DNA of 64,000 bases from Argopecten irradians (GCF_041381155.1 NC_091145.1:41009697-41073696), one strand, 5' to 3'. Counted from the first letter of the stretch, positions 14,601 through 26,341 are shown. Translations and numbers: made by a program. The notes: a model not told the origin generated them from the sequence alone.

Positions 14601-15694
14601 ATTCATTGGAAAATCAATAGAATCATACGTTTGAACGTATTTTATATTATCAAATAGTCTGAAAAATTAATTATAAGCAATGATGTAACTATTTTTAACT
14701 TCATCGGGTAATGAATTAAATTTTGTTTGCAAACTTTTGTGAGAATGATTCACACAGTTTGCAAACAAAAATTCTTTCATAACCCGATGAAGTTAAAAAA
14801 TAGTGACATCAATGCTTAAATAAATACATTAAACAAATCTTACTTTTGACATTCCTTTCCAGTTTGTATTTGTTGGATATTATTAAATAAACACAGTGAA
14901 CAAATCTTACTTTTGACATCCCTTTCCAGTTTCGACCCGAACAGAGCCATGTTGGAGTCCTTCCAGTCATATTTCTTCGCTTTCCTTAAACCTATACAGA
15001 TTAATGGAAATTATTCACATAGTATGTATTTATTTACCATGATGAACAGGTATAAAGTATAAAACAAATACATACGAGTATACCATAAGGAATAGAAATT
15101 AAATAAAAATCAAAAAGTCTGTGTAAAATTTGTACATCTCTAATATGTAGAAACACATATCATTTATAAACAAAATCTAAGATGTATGTGATGATATGTA
15201 ATTATAATGTGTATTGAATTACACGCCGACATTAATCCTGGGCACCGGGCCCTAAGTTATTGATAATTTCTCAGAATTCTAATACTAGATTATCTCCCCC
15301 TAGTTTGAAACTTGGACATATCGCAGAGACAAAACTTATCAAGCCACAATTCGTGTTGTTTGATACTAAATGTAAGTTGGTATGTAACATAGACACGGGG
15401 AGCTAACTGCAGTTCCGTTACCAGATTTAAATGTCATTCCATTCATAAGCTAGGACGCCGATGAGATCTCGCCTATACCAACGAAATTATGGGTCGTCAT
15501 TCCAAACGACACGAGTAAAAACTGTGTTTGTTGTGTTAGATATCTATTTTTCACTCTTTTTTAATTTTATCTACCTTTCATCCAAACTCCACCCAAAAAT
15601 GTTAAAAGGCCTAGTGATGGATAAAACTCCATAGACGTACATACCCCATTCTTGGCAAAATTGTTAGGATCTATAATTAGAACTTACCTGCCAT
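5634..15694 (-). CDS. Gene A: gelsolin-like protein (severin/CapG size), complete
   Basis: Actin-filament severing or capping protein with three gelsolin repeats, expected in the cytoplasm. Coding exons in order: 15694-15688, 14991-14911, 13164-13091, 12511-12437, 12135-12070, 9936-9809, 9349-9241, 8949-8839, 8386-8306, 7601-7507, 6897-6819, 6274-6176, 5729-5634. All have AG/GT borders and compatible phases, giving 366 aa. G1 (about residues 50-145) holds [19 protein letters not shown] and [11 protein letters not shown]2 (160-245) holds [16 protein letters not shown] and [11 protein letters not shown]3 (276-366) holds VCDESGK, DVFLYHH and a final repeat ending FTLAMTA. A 31-residue acidic linker ([15 protein letters not shown]) separates G2 from G3. 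ATG was chosen because [20 protein letters not shown] is the usual start of molluscan gelsolin-like proteins; the frame stays open upstream within that exon. Structure matches gene B exon by exon. Confidence 0.93.
9951..10687. repeat. 30-bp minisatellite in gene A intron 5
   Basis: About 24 copies of a 30-bp unit (CATGGATGGCTTATATAATG plus TTCATAGACA) start only 14 bases beyond the acceptor of gene A exon 6. One or two decayed copies reappear at 11157-11215, beyond the foldback at 10989-11152, so the array was probably once longer and then interrupted. Confidence 0.95.
10989..11152. mobile_element. Foldback (long hairpin) MITE
   Basis: Two arms of about 75 bp are inverted copies of each other. 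The left starts AAGGAATAGATGTTTATTTT and the right ends with its complement near 11152. The arms have few mismatches around a small GC-rich loop (GGCTTCGCC). It is non-coding. It lies among decayed copies of the 30-bp array, consistent with insertion into it. Confidence 0.85.
11885..12104 (-). repeat. 44-bp array of duplicated splice donors, gene A exon 5
   Basis: Five copies at 11885, 11929, 11973, 12017 and 12061. Read on the minus strand, each unit carries the last 28 bases of exon 5 (ending AAATACAGCTCACAG), the donor GTAGGTG and the start of the intron. The rightmost copy is the true exon end at 12070; the other four lie just downstream of it in the transcript. Copies differ by one or two bases. 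Use of a downstream donor would add 44n bases and shift the frame unless n is a multiple of three. Confidence 0.95.
13251..13642. repeat. 30-bp minisatellite near gene A exon 3 acceptor
   Basis: About 13 copies of a 30-bp unit in two alternating variants (AAATCTAGGTCACATCCCCA and AAATCTACGTCACAACCCCA, each followed by CTCGTCATAC). The array sits in intron 2 of gene A, about 90 bases from the exon 3 acceptor. The period keeps frames open on both strands, giving spurious repetitive peptides. Confidence 0.95.
14300..14932 (-). repeat. Diverged array of duplicated donors, gene A exon 2, split by a MITE
   Basis: On the minus strand, exon 2 ends CTGGAAAGGGATGTCAAAA and is followed by GTAAGATTTG. 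Near-copies of the exon tail, donor and following intron recur downstream: one around 14840-14880 still with GTAAG, and two more decayed ones around 14325-14425. The copies are separated by the MITE at 14436-14820. Units are about 65-72 bp. This is the oldest-looking of the donor arrays. Confidence 0.8.
14436..14820. mobile_element. MITE with internal foldback
   Basis: The right half (about 14678-14820) is an inverted repeat built on ACTTCATCGGGTAATGA and TTTGTTTGCAAACTTTTGTG. The left half carries a second small hairpin (TTCTTCATA/TATGAAGAA). The same element, shorter and inverted, occurs at 43022-43305 and in its duplicate at 47568-47851, so it is a dispersed family. It is non-coding. Confidence 0.75.
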
Positions 15695-16141
15695 ACTGGT
15701 GATGCTTCCAAACAAATTCTGCGGATGTTAAAACTGGTCATAAAAGATAAGAAAATCGTTAATATACAAATAAAGTATGGTTGAAGTCGATTTAAACACA
15801 TTTTCCACACACACCCCTCCCATTATGTGTGAATGAAATATGACGTGTTGAAAGACTCTAACAATCATATATAACCGCTTGATTGTGATTGCATTTTTCC
15901 TTCAAATAGTTATACATTTTATATACAAAACAACAAGCATAAAAATATACAGAAACTCAAGATTCGCATCAGAATATAGTTTGGAATAAGAACATGTTAT
16001 TGTTCATGATAAAACATTTCTACATTATACAACATCGGTATAATTATATCATGAATACCCCGTGTTATATGGATTGTAAATAACATATATTTTTCTTTAT
16101 AAAGACGTTACATCAAGTTTTCTCACATTGATTGAAAATAC

Positions 16142-16352
16142 TTTGATCATGGCCGAGTGGTTAAGATGTCATGAAATTTTTCTACTGGGTCGCGAGTTTG
16201 AATCAAACGTGGGGCAGTTGCCAGGTACTGACGGTTGGTCGGTGGATTTTGTATGAGTATTCCTGCTTTTAAACCGGGTACGACCTTTAAATGACCTCGA
16301 TTGTTTATAGGATGTTGAACCTAATCAACCAATCAACAATTGTGTTATGCTT
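16142..16352 (+). mobile_element. tRNA-derived SINE
   Basis: A-box-like TGGCCGAGTGGTTAAG and B-box-like CGCGAGTTTGAATC lie 40-50 bases apart. They are followed by a body with GGGCAGTTGCCAG and TTTAAATGACCTCG, and a tail GTTGAACCTAATCAACCAAT made of short CAA-type repeats. This matches the general layout of a widespread bivalve SINE whose tail ends in AAACAAAC-like repeats (from memory). A diverged relative is at 3975-4165. Confidence 0.65.
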
Positions 16353-16439
16353 AACTAAGCATTATGGTGTATATAATAGTCAATAGCTGACCACCACTCT
16401 GTAAAGGTGCTACTCAGTAACCCCTTCCTTTTACATCGC

Positions 16440-16553
16440 CAATTAACTTAATTTGAAGCAAAGAATTCCCTCCCGATGCTTTACCCCTACTGATGCCAAT
16501 TAACTTAATTTGAAGCAAAGAATTCCCTCCCGATGCTTTACCCCTACTGATGC
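16440..16553. repeat. 57-bp perfect tandem duplication
   Basis: Two consecutive 57-bp copies beginning CAATTAACTTAATTTGAAGC are essentially identical. Recent local duplication; no gene is recognised here. Confidence 0.9.
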
Positions 16554-18018
16554 AGAGATAGATGTTCATTACTGGGATATTCAGAACCATTTTGATAGAG
16601 CCCCACCGCATATATGTCACATTTATATGATATAACATACGAAGTTAAGTGACTAATGTCTGTATGATAGCAGCTGTTTTCACCAGGGCGAGACGGCTGG
16701 CGGGGTGTTCTTGTGAATCATAGCTTATACATAAGATATGTTTGTCTCAGTGTATCGTTTGTGAGGCTGTATCACCAAGGGTTATTTTCGCTTCTGTTTT
16801 GATGGGATGTTCATACTTCAGACGTTCCCTTGTAGGCTACTTTGTTTCAGAACTCGACAGTACGATAAGAATACAGTCTCATGTTTTTACTGTTTGACTA
16901 AACAAAACAACGGGTTTCATTTTAGGGTAATGAGTTAACATACCGTAGGCATTGGTTCTCCAGAAAGCAGAGGGCAACTTTTACGGGACTTTTGAACTTT
17001 GAACTTTTACTTTGTTTTCAATGCCAATGGAAACGTCTTAGTTTGCAAAAATTAAAATATACATGTATCGCTTAATTTGTCTGTTGTCCAGTGACTTAGC
17101 CCAAGACTACTTCCTGTGTATGTCACTAGTGTTTGGCTATGTTGGACAGGAAATCCATGTAAGCAAGAACAATCACGTGATGACGGGGTCAAGGATGATT
17201 ACTTTCAATTATATAAGTCTAGTATTTAAATATATTTTATCTAAGCACACTTTCTCACACTATCACAAAATATACAGCAGTTACATAATGTATTTTCTTC
17301 CATACATTGCCGAACTAAGGCTATGGTAACATTAATGTCTAAAATGGACCGAAAAATGAACAGTTTTTGAAGTCAGGGCATAATTCATTAAGGTTTGCTG
17401 TACAGAGAATTGTATCAAGGCTGTCTTCTACCGATATTGGATGATAATAATGTTGATATAAACACGCCAAAGACATCTAATGATGTGCTACCTCTTATCT
17501 CAGTGTAGATGTTCAAAAGAATTCCGCAGTAATAAATAATCTACAAGTCCTAACAATAAACATACTTCTTCACCCGAAAACACAACATCATGAGAGGAGC
17601 TTGATGTAACAGTACAAGGAGCTAGCCTTGGATTCGGTAATGTCGGTAATTTTGTAGATACGTATCTATCTGAGACTGTAGCCAAAGCAACGCTTTGTAG
17701 TGTTATGGCGGTTCAAGTCATGCTAACTTAGCAATCTTTGCCAAGGCGTTATAACAGGATGTAGTAGTCAGGGTGCCCATTGTACGAGTGCACAAAGGTT
17801 ACAAGAGTGTTCCAAACATAACATTACAGTAGCATTGCGAATGCATTAACTCATGATGATTTATATTAATTACTATCCTTTTTTCTATAAATTATTATAA
17901 TTATTAAATAAATATCGAGTCGTCATGACTGTTTGGATTATGAACTCGTGTAAATGAACCTGGATTATTGACGGTTTGCTGTCTTCACTAGTCTAGAAGG
18001 TTAAGACTGCGTTCCCCT

Positions 18019-18650
18019 TTTTAGCTCGCCTATTCGAAGAATAGGGGGAGCTAATGTTTTCACACCGGCGTCGGCGTCAGCGTTGGCGTCCCATTTCACG
18101 TTAAAGTTTTTGAACAAGTTTCTGTTTCGTCAATTGTTTCAGCTTAAGTAATCATAAATGTTTATGATTTTATTTTCCTAATGTGTATGGATGCTGAACG
18201 TGATAACACAACAAATTTGTGGCCCTTTAGGTGTTTTTTGAGTCTGTTAATTTGTCATATTTCCATGTTAAAGTTTTTGAGCAAGTTTCTATTTTGTCTA
18301 TTGTTTAAGCTTAAGTCATCATAAATGTTTATGATTCTATTTTCCTAATGTGTATGGATGCTGAACGTGATAATACAACCAATTTGGGGCCCTTTAGGGG
18401 TTTTTTGAGTCTATTAATTTGTCATATTTCCATGTTAAAGTTTTTGAGCAAGTTTCTATTTTGTAAGCATAAGTCATCATAAACGTTTATGATTTTATTT
18501 TCCTATGTGTATGGATGCTGAACGTGATAATACAACCAATTTGGTTTTTTTTAGTCTGTTAATTTCTCATATTTCCATGTTTAAATAGTAAATACTTGAA
18601 CATCAACTTCCTCTTAATAGGCGAGCTTTGCTGTTCTCCAACAGCTCTTG
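18019..18650 (-). mobile_element. Helentron-like non-autonomous element
   Basis: On the minus strand it begins CAAGAGCTGTTGGAGAACAG, whose CTGTT/AACAG forms a hairpin. It ends in a hairpin built on TAGGCGAGC followed by TAAAA, read from 18019 on the plus strand as TTTTAGCTCGCCTATTCGAA. Inside are three core repeats of about 150 bp (GTTAAAGTTTTTGAGCAAG, ATGTGTATGGATGCTGAACG). Next to one end is a GC-rich tract (GGCGTCGGCGTCAGCG). No protein is encoded. Layout is that of pearl-type elements. Confidence 0.75.
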
Positions 18651-19113
18651 TTTCTATGACTTCTTGACGCGTTCATTACAGACTACCATATACACATATA
18701 AGAATGATGGAAGTGCTGTTTGGTAACTCAGGTCAGGTCAGATTATTGCTGGGTTTCGATTCCAGACCTCATCAAAGATAACAAGGCCCGAAAGGTAACG
18801 GTAATTGTATAATTGGAGAACATGGATGAGTCGCAAACTACGTTTAATTATCTGTTAAGTCTACTAAAGCCAATGAAATTAAACTAATGGTTTTTTTTAA
18901 TTCCAACTTAAAATCTAGTTTTCGATCGTATTAGTGTTCTTATTTATCCAAATATGTGTGATAAACTGGTTACTGCTATATTCTATCAGCTAACAAAAGT
19001 TTAAGTATGTAAACATCTCGGTACATTGGTGATGGGTCAGTAATGAAGTCCATATACACCAACCATGTCGGAGCCTGGAATTATTAGGAATTTAGACTAG
19101 AAGGATACTTTAC

Positions 19114-19172
19114 AGGGTCAATCGTGCCGGGGACGGAGCGTGCCACCAGTTCGTGGCCTTGGGGGCAGCCTC
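19114..19172 (-). other. Candidate extra 5' exon (possibly of gene A)
   Basis: A GC-rich 59-bp stretch bounded on the minus strand by an acceptor-like TCATTACAG and a donor GTAAAG. Two minus-strand frames are open. One ends in phase 0 and would join in frame to the open upstream part of gene A's first coding exon. No family match was recognised, so this may be chance. Confidence 0.25.
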
Positions 19173-20993
19173 CTGTAATGAGGAAATATGTAGGGGAGGG
19201 GGAATTACGAAGAGGATGTGGGGTTGAGAAAGTAAGTTTGGCATCAGACCAACGCCGTTGGCATGCTCATCAATACTTGGTCTGGAACATTTGTAAATAA
19301 ACTACAAGTGAACACTTTACCTGGCCTCCTGTGTATAAAGAGAAATATATCATACACACGTATAACGGTGTATAACGGTAATATTATCATAAAACTATAC
19401 ATATATTACTTCTTTGATGGCTGATTGTATATTTCAATGATTTGGCTTAGATGATAAAATTACAAAGTTATGATTGAAACAAAAAAACACTATAAACTTA
19501 CAATCTGAGCACTGTTGTACAAAGCATCGCAAAACGAATGGTTATTGCATGTGCCGTTTCTTATCACTTATCAATTATCTTATCAATTATCACTTCAATT
19601 AATACAAGTAGAAAGGATAGATGAATCTTTTAATGTCAGCAATATTTTTCTTTCCTAGAAGTGCAAAAAATGCCTAATGTGAATTCGATTGTTTTATTAT
19701 TTCATTACTGGCTTAAGGCAGTGGAGGGATGACCTGTAGCAGGATTGCTTTTGTCATGTCTCTTATCCTGTTAGGATAGGAATACCAGTTTATTGTCGAA
19801 ATACGAGTAGAGTCCTTCATATACTAATCATGTTCCCACTTTCCTGCACGTGTAAGTACTTAAACTTGGAAATACTTGTATCTGTTACAGCAGTGATAAT
19901 ATCATCATAATCATCTCCGACACTTAGAACGGGTCTTACTTCCGTACCTATTCTCTACCCACATCAGAACTGGTAAATAGAGAAGGAAGTTCAATGAAAA
20001 AAACCACACCTATTTCTATCAAATAACTACCTGTTTTATTTCTAATAGTCAATCATCAACGTTTCCTTATTGTTCAAATGGATGCATTAACGAATGAAAT
20101 AGTTATCGTTACTATCGAAAGCTGCTTTTAATTCTTCTCTAATTGAACTTCCGTTCGCTTAATTCCGTTTATCGATATTTATTATTGCCAATGGTGCTAT
20201 GCATGTTGATATACATGTATAGTAACCGTGGAGCTCTGTAATTACACCTAGTGCTTTGTCTCTGACGGGTGTTTTCCATGTTCTCTTTAGAGTGCATTAT
20301 CTATCAAGTAATTATATAAGCGTTTACAGACTGAGAAATTGCCCGGGGATTATATTAACGATAGTTAGATACCATCCGTTACCGTAAAGGTTAAAGGTCA
20401 TCCATAGCGGTTCATCACCTGACTATAACTTCAGATGGAGTTCTCGTTACAGATAGCGTGTTTTCACGTAAATCGCACTCGTACCAAAACATCAAGGCCG
20501 CGTCTATCTGAGCAGAAACTATTTTTAGAATCTCTCAACACTGTTCAGTTTGATTGAGTATCAAATATCTATTTAACATTCACAAAGATTGTGATGTAAC
20601 TCTCGGAATTCTGTTTTCTAAAAGTTGTTAGAAACTGTTAAATTTCTGAGGTGAACAATATTTTTGGTATACGATAATAGCAACTTTTACATTTTATTTT
20701 TCAAATGAAAAGAAAAATATATTGACAACGCCTCGAAAATAATTTCAGAGCTCAATATCACATCAATATATTTTCAAGTATGCAAATTTTATACTTGTGA
20801 AAAACCTTCGACCGTTGACGGTACATCATATCACTAGGCGTGGTCTACATGTATATACTGTGCACACAGCATTAATTTGTAAATTTACATTTTATTTTAA
20901 TTATTTTTTCCTGATATAACAAAGTACTTATAAGTTAGTAAAGTTAATTAAGTTTAGGTTTTCAATATATCTTGGATTGTTACAATTACTTAC

Positions 20994-21060
20994 CCTGTCT
21001 GTCTATTGCCCTTCTGTCTGTGTTGAAAACCAGCCGGCACTGTTTGTGAAACTTTCTCTT
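20994..21060 (-). other. Candidate 5' UTR exon
   Basis: On the minus strand, GGCAATAGACAGACAGG is followed by a strong donor GTAAGTAATTG. The upstream edge of the exon cannot be placed. It lies 5.3 kb upstream of gene A on the same strand, so a non-coding first exon is possible. The donor is the only support. Confidence 0.2.
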
Positions 21061-21985
21061 ATTATCTCACTTCCGCCTTCTGTGCCAAATTTGGAGATTC
21101 GCATGTAAAAACCAGAAACATCCGGGTCTCGTCTCAGCCTCCGCCGCCGACTGCTATTTTAATATTCACACACGTGCATTCAATGTATCAGCATTAAGTT
21201 GGAGGCAAACAAATCAGCGTTGTATGTAGTGAAGTTTGTTCTAAGTGAATGTGGTTTCCCTGGTATGTAATGTGAAGCGTTTAGGGAATATGACTTGCAA
21301 TATAACTATGGATCTAAGATTCTATTAACTATGTATTATCCTCTCCTTTTGGCTGATGTATGCAGTTATAATATTTATTGAAGTATTTATCTCAAAAAGT
21401 AATTAAATGACGAACACCCCAAGGTACTAAAAACAGTCTTTATATTGAGAAGGCCTATATACACAGGGCAGATTCTATTTGTATTTACCAAAAAATGGTA
21501 TAGTTGAGCAGGTGGTCTTTATACAGACTAACACCTGCTATGGGTAAGAATGATGTATAGAAACCTTTATGAATTTATTCCAACAATAGGATCCTTGAAT
21601 GATTAAAACAAAAACAACCATTACCACTGTTTGAAATACGTGTCAATCAAGTCAATGTTATTTAGACAGAATAATACCTAAACAGAAAATACATCCATGA
21701 CGTTATCAAACCCTTAATTTCTCCATTAGGTCATTAATTGATGATCGTTTCACAATATGATAACGGCAAACACTGAACTAACTGGGATCATGAACAGCAC
21801 AGACTCCTAAACAAGGCTTCTTACCTTGATCTTTACCTAATATACAAATAACTAGGCTGTATATGTTTACAATTCCCAATTTTCAGATAACAACATCTAT
21901 ATATCCCAATCCACGGTGAAAACATGACCCCTCGATCTTCAATTCCAGGGCCAGTTTCAATCTTCATAAATTGTCACCATAGATG

Positions 21986-22560
21986 AATAATAATAATAAT
22001 AATAATTGACTTTATTTCATGTCGATAACATATTGAGTCAGTGACTACGTTTACAAGTGGTCGACTTATATAATATACAACATATACAGCATGAATATAA
22101 AACAATTTATCATTATAATAGATAATGTTATATCACAGTAAGCTTACACAAGAGATATTTTCTATGTAACACAGACATAAATCACATGATGCTGATATGA
22201 TAGAGATAAGCACAATCAATACACATATACATTATAATGTCAATGCGACAAACCATAAAATTGATATATGTTAATGTAGCATCAGTTCACATATTGCAAA
22301 TATAGTATGAATTAATGATGCTCCACCGTCGACAGAGCTTAAACGATACTCATCATTTGAACAATAATAGGTGTTTAATCGTGTATATATACATGGATGT
22401 CTAACTAACACAAAAATACATATGAAATAATTTATTTTGTTTTTGGTGCATGCGCAATCAGTACTTAATGCCATATAGGACATACTGCCACGGAAATATT
22501 TCGGGATGCAATTAATTATTTTCGATATTTTATCTTGACGTAAAATCAACAATTCAAACT
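21986..22560 (-). mobile_element. Possible LINE 3' end
   Basis: Read on the minus strand, the segment ends ATGAAATAAAGTCAATTATT followed by several ATT units, a common 3' end of some invertebrate non-LTR retrotransposons. The 93-residue open frame inside has no motif I recognise. Identification rests mainly on the tail. Confidence 0.3.
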
Positions 22561-23004
22561 TTTCAATGGTGGTAATGGTGTTAAGTAAGTAACTTTTGTG
22601 ACTGAAGAAAACTACTTTATCGTCTGCTCCTGTATTTGAAAAAATACCATTTAGAAGCGTTTGAGCATCTTTAAAACAAACATTAGCATTACATTTGTTT
22701 CAAAGCAAAATTCTGTTGTTACTTTTTGGCAGTATTGTTTCAATCGACTATAAATGTAATTATGGATTTCTGAAAAAGAGTTAGCAGAATAATGTCAGCT
22801 TTCGTCAGTTTTCATTTCAAAATGGGTAGGGGAAAGACAGCTCACACGTACTAGACAATGACTTGACGTCATCTATACATGTGGTGCCTATTGTCGGCGA
22901 CGTCATTAATTTTGACGCACTTTGATGTTCCTTTGATTGCGGCGCTTTGAAAATGTTTCTTAAAACTGCATTTTTATAATGTTTCGTGAAAGTATGGGAG
23001 AAAA

Positions 23005-23159
23005 AGAATCTTACATGGGTCTATCAAGTGGACATGGATATCTCAACCCTCGTGAAAGATTTTGGCCGGTCAGCCCGAGGCTTGCCGAGGGTTGGCGGCC
23101 AATATCTTTCACTCGGGTTGAGATATTCCTGTCCATTTGACAGACCCATGTACGATTCT
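23005..23159. mobile_element. Foldback MITE
   Basis: Arms of about 70 bp (AGAATCTTACATGGGTCT on the left, AGACCCATGTACGATTCT on the right) pair almost throughout, with the centre at the GC-rich GAGGCTTGCCGAGGG. It is non-coding; the open frame that crosses it follows from arm symmetry. Confidence 0.85.
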
Positions 23160-23971
23160 ATTAGTCTCACTACAGTAGTTGTATTTCTTATATATACGGG
23201 AATCGCAGCGCATCGACTGTTACCGAAGTAGTTAGGTAGATGAATGTTTTGTATTCATGTTATGTGCAAATGTATGATGGTGTGGAAGTATCAGTAACGA
23301 CGAATGCTTACATATCCTAAAGGACTCAAAATCGTGTGAGTGATAGTTAGGATTATTTGTGGTGGCAGAACTAGGTGTTTCAGAAAAGAAAGCATTCTTT
23401 AAAATATAAACGTGGCCGGCAGTTCCTGTGACGTCATCTCCTCCACTTTAATTATCTACAGATGAATACTACTGCATGGATGTGATGATTAAGCTTATAA
23501 GTAGCTACGAACTCATCTTCAAGTTCGTTTTGAAATACACATATTTTATCTACAGATGTAGTTCATTTTGGACCAGTGCGGTTGTATAATATGACTAACC
23601 ACACAATTAGATTAGTACATCTTTCTTGTTAAAGAACGTAAGCATCCTTCAACTATTTGTGTTTGTCATTTTCAGAAGTGAAGATTGTATTTCCAGTTTT
23701 CGTTATACTAAGAGGTTAAAATGACCATTATTTATATAGGCCAAATAAAAAAGAGAAAATATTTCCATCTGCTGATATCAAAACATATCAGGATACTCCA
23801 CACTCGGGATCACAATACTAGGGTTAATCCTAACCCTAAACCCTAGTACGTGACAATGTCCGCTGTAGCTTTATATGGTTTACGACAACCCTCGGATACA
23901 ATCCTCTACTCTTCATATATATTAATGCACATGTGACGGTAGGGAGGTCCTGTTTTTTACTATATGGATAC

Positions 23972-26341
23972 CTAATTCCGACGCTGTATTTTATCATTTA
24001 ATCTGATGACGGACGGGATAAAATCATGTAGATGAACGTGATCTCCAAGGCAAATGTTAATGCCCTGGGGGCCGGGCTCCTTACTCCCCACCCACTCCAG
24101 AAACGCTAGTGAAGCCCGGGGGACAACGCTTTCCTTTAGACTCCCACACAGGTGTGACATGATGGTTCCAGCCCCGGGGGTGAGGACACCTTGCCATACA
24201 TAGAAGTTCCCATTGTTGTTTCGATGTTTAGCATTGTAATTGTTTTCTAGGAAGTCTATTAACACACGAGGGTCACTGGTATTCGGCCAGGGGGAGGGGA
24301 TAGCAAATCCTGGCCAGAATTCCTTCATATTCGCACTCGTATCATCACTGTAAAATATCATAACACGCATCGGAGTCTCCCAAATGTTTTCAAGTGTCAT
24401 TCGCCAGGGGGACATATTAACATCGACGGGCATGATTAAAGCACCAAATAAGGTTTTCAAATCTGTCAGCAATTGTTTATGGCAAATAGCGTCCATATTG
24501 TGAAAATGATTAAAGTCTAAAAGTATAAACTCTTTCGGATTTTTGTCCAAGAAATCCTTGACTTCTTTTAAAGCTGTCAGAACCTTAGTTCCATACAGTC
24601 CATGCAGGAAATGCGTATCAGCTGTTTGCGGTTTGACGCAGACACGAAGGTCAAGGTATCGAATGCCGGCCTCAAGCTGCTGTCCGAGCGAAAGGTCCTG
24701 AGTAACTGACCACCGATTGACCACCGAGAGTCCAGCACCACAACAGAGAGACCCAAGGAAACTTACTAATCTCGGCTCGTCAACAGACACTCCGGCCGAC
24801 TTGTCCAGTGCATAGGCACCCGAGTCGTGGCTTCCTGCGGGAAGAAAATATTAGAGATCATCTCATGCGAAATATGTATGTTACCTCGTATCAAATATTT
24901 AATTTACTTCGAATACCACATTGAAAATAGACATATGTGTAAATATTATGTCAATGATAAATAAGCACTTACCTACGACATAAACCCACCGATGGTATAA
25001 CGATGGTTTTATTTGTAGTGTCAAGAAATTACTATTGTGATAGTAAACAAATATTATACAGTACCATTTAATTAACGTTTTCTTCGACACCTCTTCTGTT
25101 TATATTGAGGCAGTTCGTCGCTTAAGCCACAGTTGCCAGAAGAGAAATCTTTTCGTCAGGCATGGCACTTTGTTAACTTCTTTGTATAACACATGTATAA
25201 AGGTTATCGTCTAAATCTGACGGGAAAGATGGGTAATCATAAAGACCAATGCCAAATAAGTCTCCAGGTATCAGCCAAATGAGTATGAGATAAGAAACAA
25301 AAAGGCCAATAGCAGAACAACGTCGGGTACCACGTTTGATCTCACCACGCTTCGCTACACCTATCACAATAAGTGCAACATTGCATAATGGAATCCACCG
25401 TGGGTGTCCGATGATGATAACATTGAAATGAAACAAAACACACCAAAATATATCTACGATTCGACTAATAACAAAGAAGAGGAGAGAAACTAATGGAATT
25501 AGCCTTCCACACACGCACAGAACATCTGGGATTAGAGTGAATTCTACATTCTCTTCAAAGTAAGGAAACACAAGAAGTTCAATGGCGATATCCACACATA
25601 ATAACAAGAGACCTTCCATAGAGATGTTCCACCGCCGACGAATCAAAATTTGTTCTTTATCAAAAACAGGAGCAGACGAATTAAATTACTTTGCACCATT
25701 ACCGACATTTAAAGATTTGAGCTTCTTATTTTAATTAAAGTAAAAATATTACAACATAATTAATTGCGTTCCGAAAAATAATAATTGGCACTATGTTCTA
25801 TTAGGTACTAATTATGAACGTACAAAAAGCAAAATAATTATGATATATGCATTTTTTTAATAAGACACATATAAACACGATTGTACATTAATTATGGTTC
25901 AAATGATGGGTATCGTTTATGATGTCGGCGGTGGACCATCTTTAATCAGCATCCCAGATGTGATAAAGATTCTAACCCATTCCATGTGTCAGTCCTTGGC
26001 AGTTCGTTGTCTTGTTTAGATTTCTATGACGTGTCCTCCTCTGAAATCTGAACTCCACTAGGAACCCTTTATCAACACGGACATGGCCAAACTTTGAGGA
26101 GTGGTCAGTACTTACCAGGGATAGACGGACATGGCCAAACATTGAGGAGCGGTCAGTACTTACCAGGGATAGACGGACATGGCCAAACATTGAGGAGTGG
26201 TCAGTACTTACCAGGGATAGACGGACAAGGCCAAACATTGAGGAGTGGTCAGTGCTTACCAGGGATTGCCAGACAGGATAATGGTACCCGGGTGAGGTGA
26301 CCAGGCAGCTCACTCATCCAACTACGGTACCTGGTGTCCAT
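23972..26341 (-). CDS. PI-PLC X-domain protein (PLCXD type), two coding exons
   Basis: Exon 1 is 26341-26260 and exon 2 is 24834-23972, joined in phase 1, giving 314 aa, the usual PLCXD size. Exon 1 encodes MDTRYRSWMSELPG and LSCLAIPG. Exon 2 opens with SHDSGAYALDK. The X-domain signature GSHDSG supplies the first catalytic histidine (His30). RYLDLRV (86-92) and HGLYG with the second histidine (His105) follow, then EFILLDFNHFH. There is no Y, C2 or PH domain and no signal peptide, as usual for this family, which is related to bacterial-type phosphatidylinositol phospholipase C. Substrate is inferred. The donor of exon 1 is followed by a 48-bp array of extra donors. A possible second gene lies in the intron. 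Confidence 0.9.
25173..25646 (-). CDS. Hypothetical 157-aa multi-pass membrane protein inside PLCXD intron
   Basis: A single open frame of 157 codons within the PLCXD intron and on the same strand. It is strongly hydrophobic, with about four possible membrane segments (GLLLLCVDIAIELLVF, LIPLVSLLFFVISRIVDIF, WIPLCNVALIVIGVA, IGLFVSYLILIWLI), a basic KRGEIKRGTRR loop and an acidic C-terminal tail. No family is recognised. In a region where chance frames rarely pass 100 codons its length and organised hydrophobicity are notable, but no promoter or splicing evidence supports it. Confidence 0.4.
   Translation of the reverse strand: MIRRRWNISMEGLLLLCVDIAIELLVFPYFEENVEFTLIPDVLCVCGRLIPLVSLLFFVISRIVDIFWCVLFHFNVIIIGHPRWIPLCNVALIVIGVAKRGEIKRGTRRCSAIGLFVSYLILIWLIPGDLFGIGLYDYPSFPSDLDDNLYTCVIQRS
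26065..26262 (-). repeat. 48-bp array of duplicated splice donors, PLCXD exon 1
   Basis: Four donors at a 48-bp spacing, with exon edges at 26260 (the true one), 26212, 26164 and 26116. Each reads ATCCCTG then GTAAGTACTGACC on the minus strand. The exon-derived part in each unit is about 13 bases, with substitutions in the three downstream copies. The period is a multiple of three, so an incidental 113-residue frame runs through it. Confidence 0.92.
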
